DNA of 64,000 nucleotides, taken from the NCBI RefSeq assembly GCF_000424305.1, contig NZ_KE384162.1:372001-436000 (forward strand), written 5' to 3'. Source of the DNA: Pseudobutyrivibrio ruminis AD2017 (GTDB lineage Bacteria > Bacillota > Clostridia > Lachnospirales > Lachnospiraceae). Positions 62,222 through 64,000 of the stretch are shown here, piece after piece (the stretch's first letter is position 1; every line of letters begins with the position of its first letter). The translations under genes were made by a program, and so were the position numbers. The notes under the pieces are model-generated. The model made no database searches. It was not told the DNA's origin and saw only the letters and a program-made list of their open reading frames with translations.

Positions 62222-63841
62222 TTATGCTCCCCAATCCTCGTTTAGCCAATTTCTCAAAAGCTGAGCAACAGCTTCTGGTTTCTCATCCACAAATTTTTCG
62301 ATAAGGATACGAGCCTCTGATTTTTCTGTGTAGCCAATATCCTCTAATTCTTCTTCCTCCTCTTCCTGAGTAGAAGCAATCAAATCGTCAATGGTAAGCT
62401 CCTGTTCAACAGGTTCTTCCTCTGCCTCAGTCTTAAGACTTCTAAATACAACGAAGCCAAGCATTGCAAATATAAGAAGTGCAAGAACGATTTGAAGTAT
62501 ATCTGTTACTGAAATTCCAGGTCCCTCTGAATACTGGAACATTGGAATTTCATAAGCGACCACCTTAACACTTGCCACTGGAAATCCAGTAGCCTGAGCA
62601 ACAACCTCTACAATATCATCAGTAACCTCCTGCTGAATTGGATCAGAATTTTCCTTTACAAACTCATCGAAGGTCTGTCCCAATTCATCTAAGGTGCCAT
62701 CCTTTTCCATTTTATCCTGATTATATATTGCATAGGTCTTACATGTTACTGATATAGAAGAATCTTCCAAAACTCGCTTTCCCATTTCATCCTTATGAGT
62801 TGTGATTCTCTCATCTGGCAGATAATCCTTATAGAATTCTTCTGTAGATGTTTCTGTCTGATTATTATCCTCCATAACGTAAGTGGTATCATCATCATTT
62901 GTATCCGTTCCTGGTACACCACCTGCGCCATTTACTGAGTTAGAGCTGGAACCTGATTCACTATCTAGATAGCCTTCTGTTCTACCTTCATCTATTGAAT
63001 AATCGTAATCAACATAGCTGTTTTCATCAAAGTTCATTGAAAGATTAACGCCAACAGAAATATCATCATAAAGATTAGTGCCATCTAAAACCTTGTGAAC
63101 TCTTTCAGCTATTTCATTACTTGCTTTTTGTCTTACATCCTGATTGCCTTTCGCACTGGATAAGGATGTTGTCTCCTCATCTCCTGGGAAAAGCATATTA
63201 CCTTCTGTATCCATAATGGAAATGTTATCAGTAGTATCATTTCCCAAAGTGCAGGCTACATATCTTGCTAGGCCTCTAGCTGTTTCTGCTGGCATTTCAG
63301 ATGAAAGGGTCAATGTAATTGTAGCCCAGGATGGTTCTCTTTTTGCAATTAATGTTCCATCCTGCTCAGGAATATTTAGTATTACATCTGCATGCTCTAT
63401 CATTGATTGAAGTTCTAGAGTCTTTTCGTACTTTTGCTCTAGAAACTCTTGATATTTCTTTTGCTTATCAGCCTCTGTGGTAGAAAAGCTTCCGTCAAAG
63501 ACGTCCTTCATGGAATAGCCAGAGCTTGGAATATCATTAGAACCAAGGACGACATTCATCTGTCCATAGTCCTTATCAACAACGTAGAATGTAAAGCCGT
63601 CTTCACTGGTTTGATATTTAACGCCCTCACCTTCAAGCAATTCCTTAACCTGTGCGGCCTGTGCTCCATCCTCACACTGAATCAGTTCAACGTAATTCGG
63701 TCTTGTAATGACAACCGCTAAAATAATAAAAGACACAAGAACAACAGCAGTAATTGACACTATCAATACCTGCTGTCGCTTTGTGAACTTTCTCCACCAT
63801 TCAAGTATTCGGTTTATGATTGCTTGGATTTGTTCTGGCAT
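62222..63841 (-). CDS. fliF: Flagellar MS-ring protein FliF
   Basis: Forms the MS ring in the membrane, the first flagellar structure built. The 539-aa protein has two membrane helices (about 23-46 and 433-455) flanking a large outside region with ring-building domains. PNYVELIQCEDGAQAAQVKELLEGEGVKYQ is the first repeat, and NVVLGSNDIPSSGYSMKDVFDGSF is typical. The C-terminal cytoplasmic tail (LLRNWLNEDWG) binds FliG. AAGGGGAGATAAT precedes the ATG. Confidence 0.96.
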   Translation of the reverse strand: MPEQIQAIINRILEWWRKFTKRQQVLIVSITAVVLVSFIILAVVITRPNYVELIQCEDGAQAAQVKELLEGEGVKYQTSEDGFTFYVVDKDYGQMNVVLGSNDIPSSGYSMKDVFDGSFSTTEADKQKKYQEFLEQKYEKTLELQSMIEHADVILNIPEQDGTLIAKREPSWATITLTLSSEMPAETARGLARYVACTLGNDTTDNISIMDTEGNMLFPGDEETTSLSSAKGNQDVRQKASNEIAERVHKVLDGTNLYDDISVGVNLSMNFDENSYVDYDYSIDEGRTEGYLDSESGSSSNSVNGAGGVPGTDTNDDDTTYVMEDNNQTETSTEEFYKDYLPDERITTHKDEMGKRVLEDSSISVTCKTYAIYNQDKMEKDGTLDELGQTFDEFVKENSDPIQQEVTDDIVEVVAQATGFPVASVKVVAYEIPMFQYSEGPGISVTDILQIVLALLIFAMLGFVVFRSLKTEAEEEPVEQELTIDDLIASTQEEEEEELEDIGYTEKSEARILIEKFVDEKPEAVAQLLRNWLNEDWGA

Positions 63842-63877
63842 ATTATCTCCCCTTTAAACTCATTAATAATACCTAAA

Positions 63878-64000
63878 CTATATCTGCATTTGCATTATCT
63901 GCTGGTACGCTTCAAGTACCCTGTCTCTAACAGCAACAGTGTATTGGAGTGCAATATTTGCTTTTTGCTCCGCAATCATTAAATCGTGAGTGTTATCTGT
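63878..64000 (-). CDS. fliE: Hook-basal body protein FliE, C-terminal part (cut by window edge)
   Basis: Joins the MS ring with the rod. Only the last 40 residues are inside the window: THDLMIAEQKANIALQYTVA followed by VRDRVLEAYQQIMQMQI and a TAG stop, matching the conserved FliE end. The start is beyond base 64000. It precedes fliF in the transcript, as in Bacillus, where flgB and flgC lie further upstream. Confidence 0.94.
   Translation of the reverse strand, partial: TDNTHDLMIAEQKANIALQYTVAVRDRVLEAYQQIMQMQI

Noticed and set aside
1-64000. Defence systems, prophage, transposases or CRISPR
   Set aside because: None was seen on either strand; the region is a conserved housekeeping and motility segment.

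Overview
The window looks like a chromosome segment of a motile, anaerobic, AT-rich Firmicute of the class Clostridia, most likely Lachnospiraceae (Butyrivibrio/Pseudobutyrivibrio/Roseburia-like). This is inferred from gene content and order and from Gram-positive-type Shine-Dalgarno sites (AGGAGG) and promoters. Specific pointers are PolC-type DNA polymerase, FliY/CheC/CheD chemotaxis, sigma-28 directly before rpsB, and the order rpmF-plsX-acpP-rnc-smc. Almost everything is on the minus strand, so transcription runs from right to left. Only one clear gene (tmcAL) is on the plus strand.

Layout, left to right. Positions 1-6.6 kb: smc (cut by the window edge), rnc, acpP, plsX, rpmF, a YceD-family protein and ackA. 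6.7-8.0 kb: plus-strand tmcAL, a shared terminator and tRNA-Glu(CTC). 8.1-11.5 kb: galE, the translation operon infC-rpmI-rplT with an L20-type leader and an ATT start for IF3, and a HAD hydrolase. 11.5-21.8 kb: ppk1, a degenerate Ppx/GppA-HD protein, bifunctional pheA, a DUF5050-like protein and polC. 21.9-31.6 kb: ispG, rseP, dxr, cdsA, uppS, frr, pyrH, a bactofilin, a NodB deacetylase, tsf and rpsB. 31.7-64 kb: one large fla/che cluster, running on the minus strand from fliE (cut by the right edge) through fliFGHIJ, motE, fliK, flgD, flgE, motAB, fliL, fliM, fliY, cheY, fliOPQR, flhB, flhA, flhF, flhG, a PilZ brake, cheB, cheA, cheW, cheC, cheD and sigma-28, then several poorly known small genes.

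The order from fliE to polC closely follows the well-known Bacillus subtilis fla/che-rpsB-tsf-pyrH-frr-uppS-cdsA-dxr-rasP-polC arrangement. Local differences are motAB placed after flgE, a bactofilin and deacetylase inserted between tsf and pyrH, and ispG where B. subtilis has proS. Together the flagellar genes encode the MS ring, switch, export gate, export ATPase, hook, stator, placement GTPases and an adaptation-type chemotaxis pathway.

The window holds no CRISPR array, prophage, transposase or obvious defence locus. I did not find a clearly new multi-gene system. The most notable non-routine items are: hairpin repeats with different stems but a shared loop motif; a two-hairpin REP-like repeat present twice; the infC attenuator leader; a divergent Ppx/GppA protein beside ppk1; the deacetylase-bactofilin pair co-directional with pyrH-frr; and uncharacterised small proteins around sigma-28, including a SwrB-like protein and a MltG-like protein lacking the catalytic domain.
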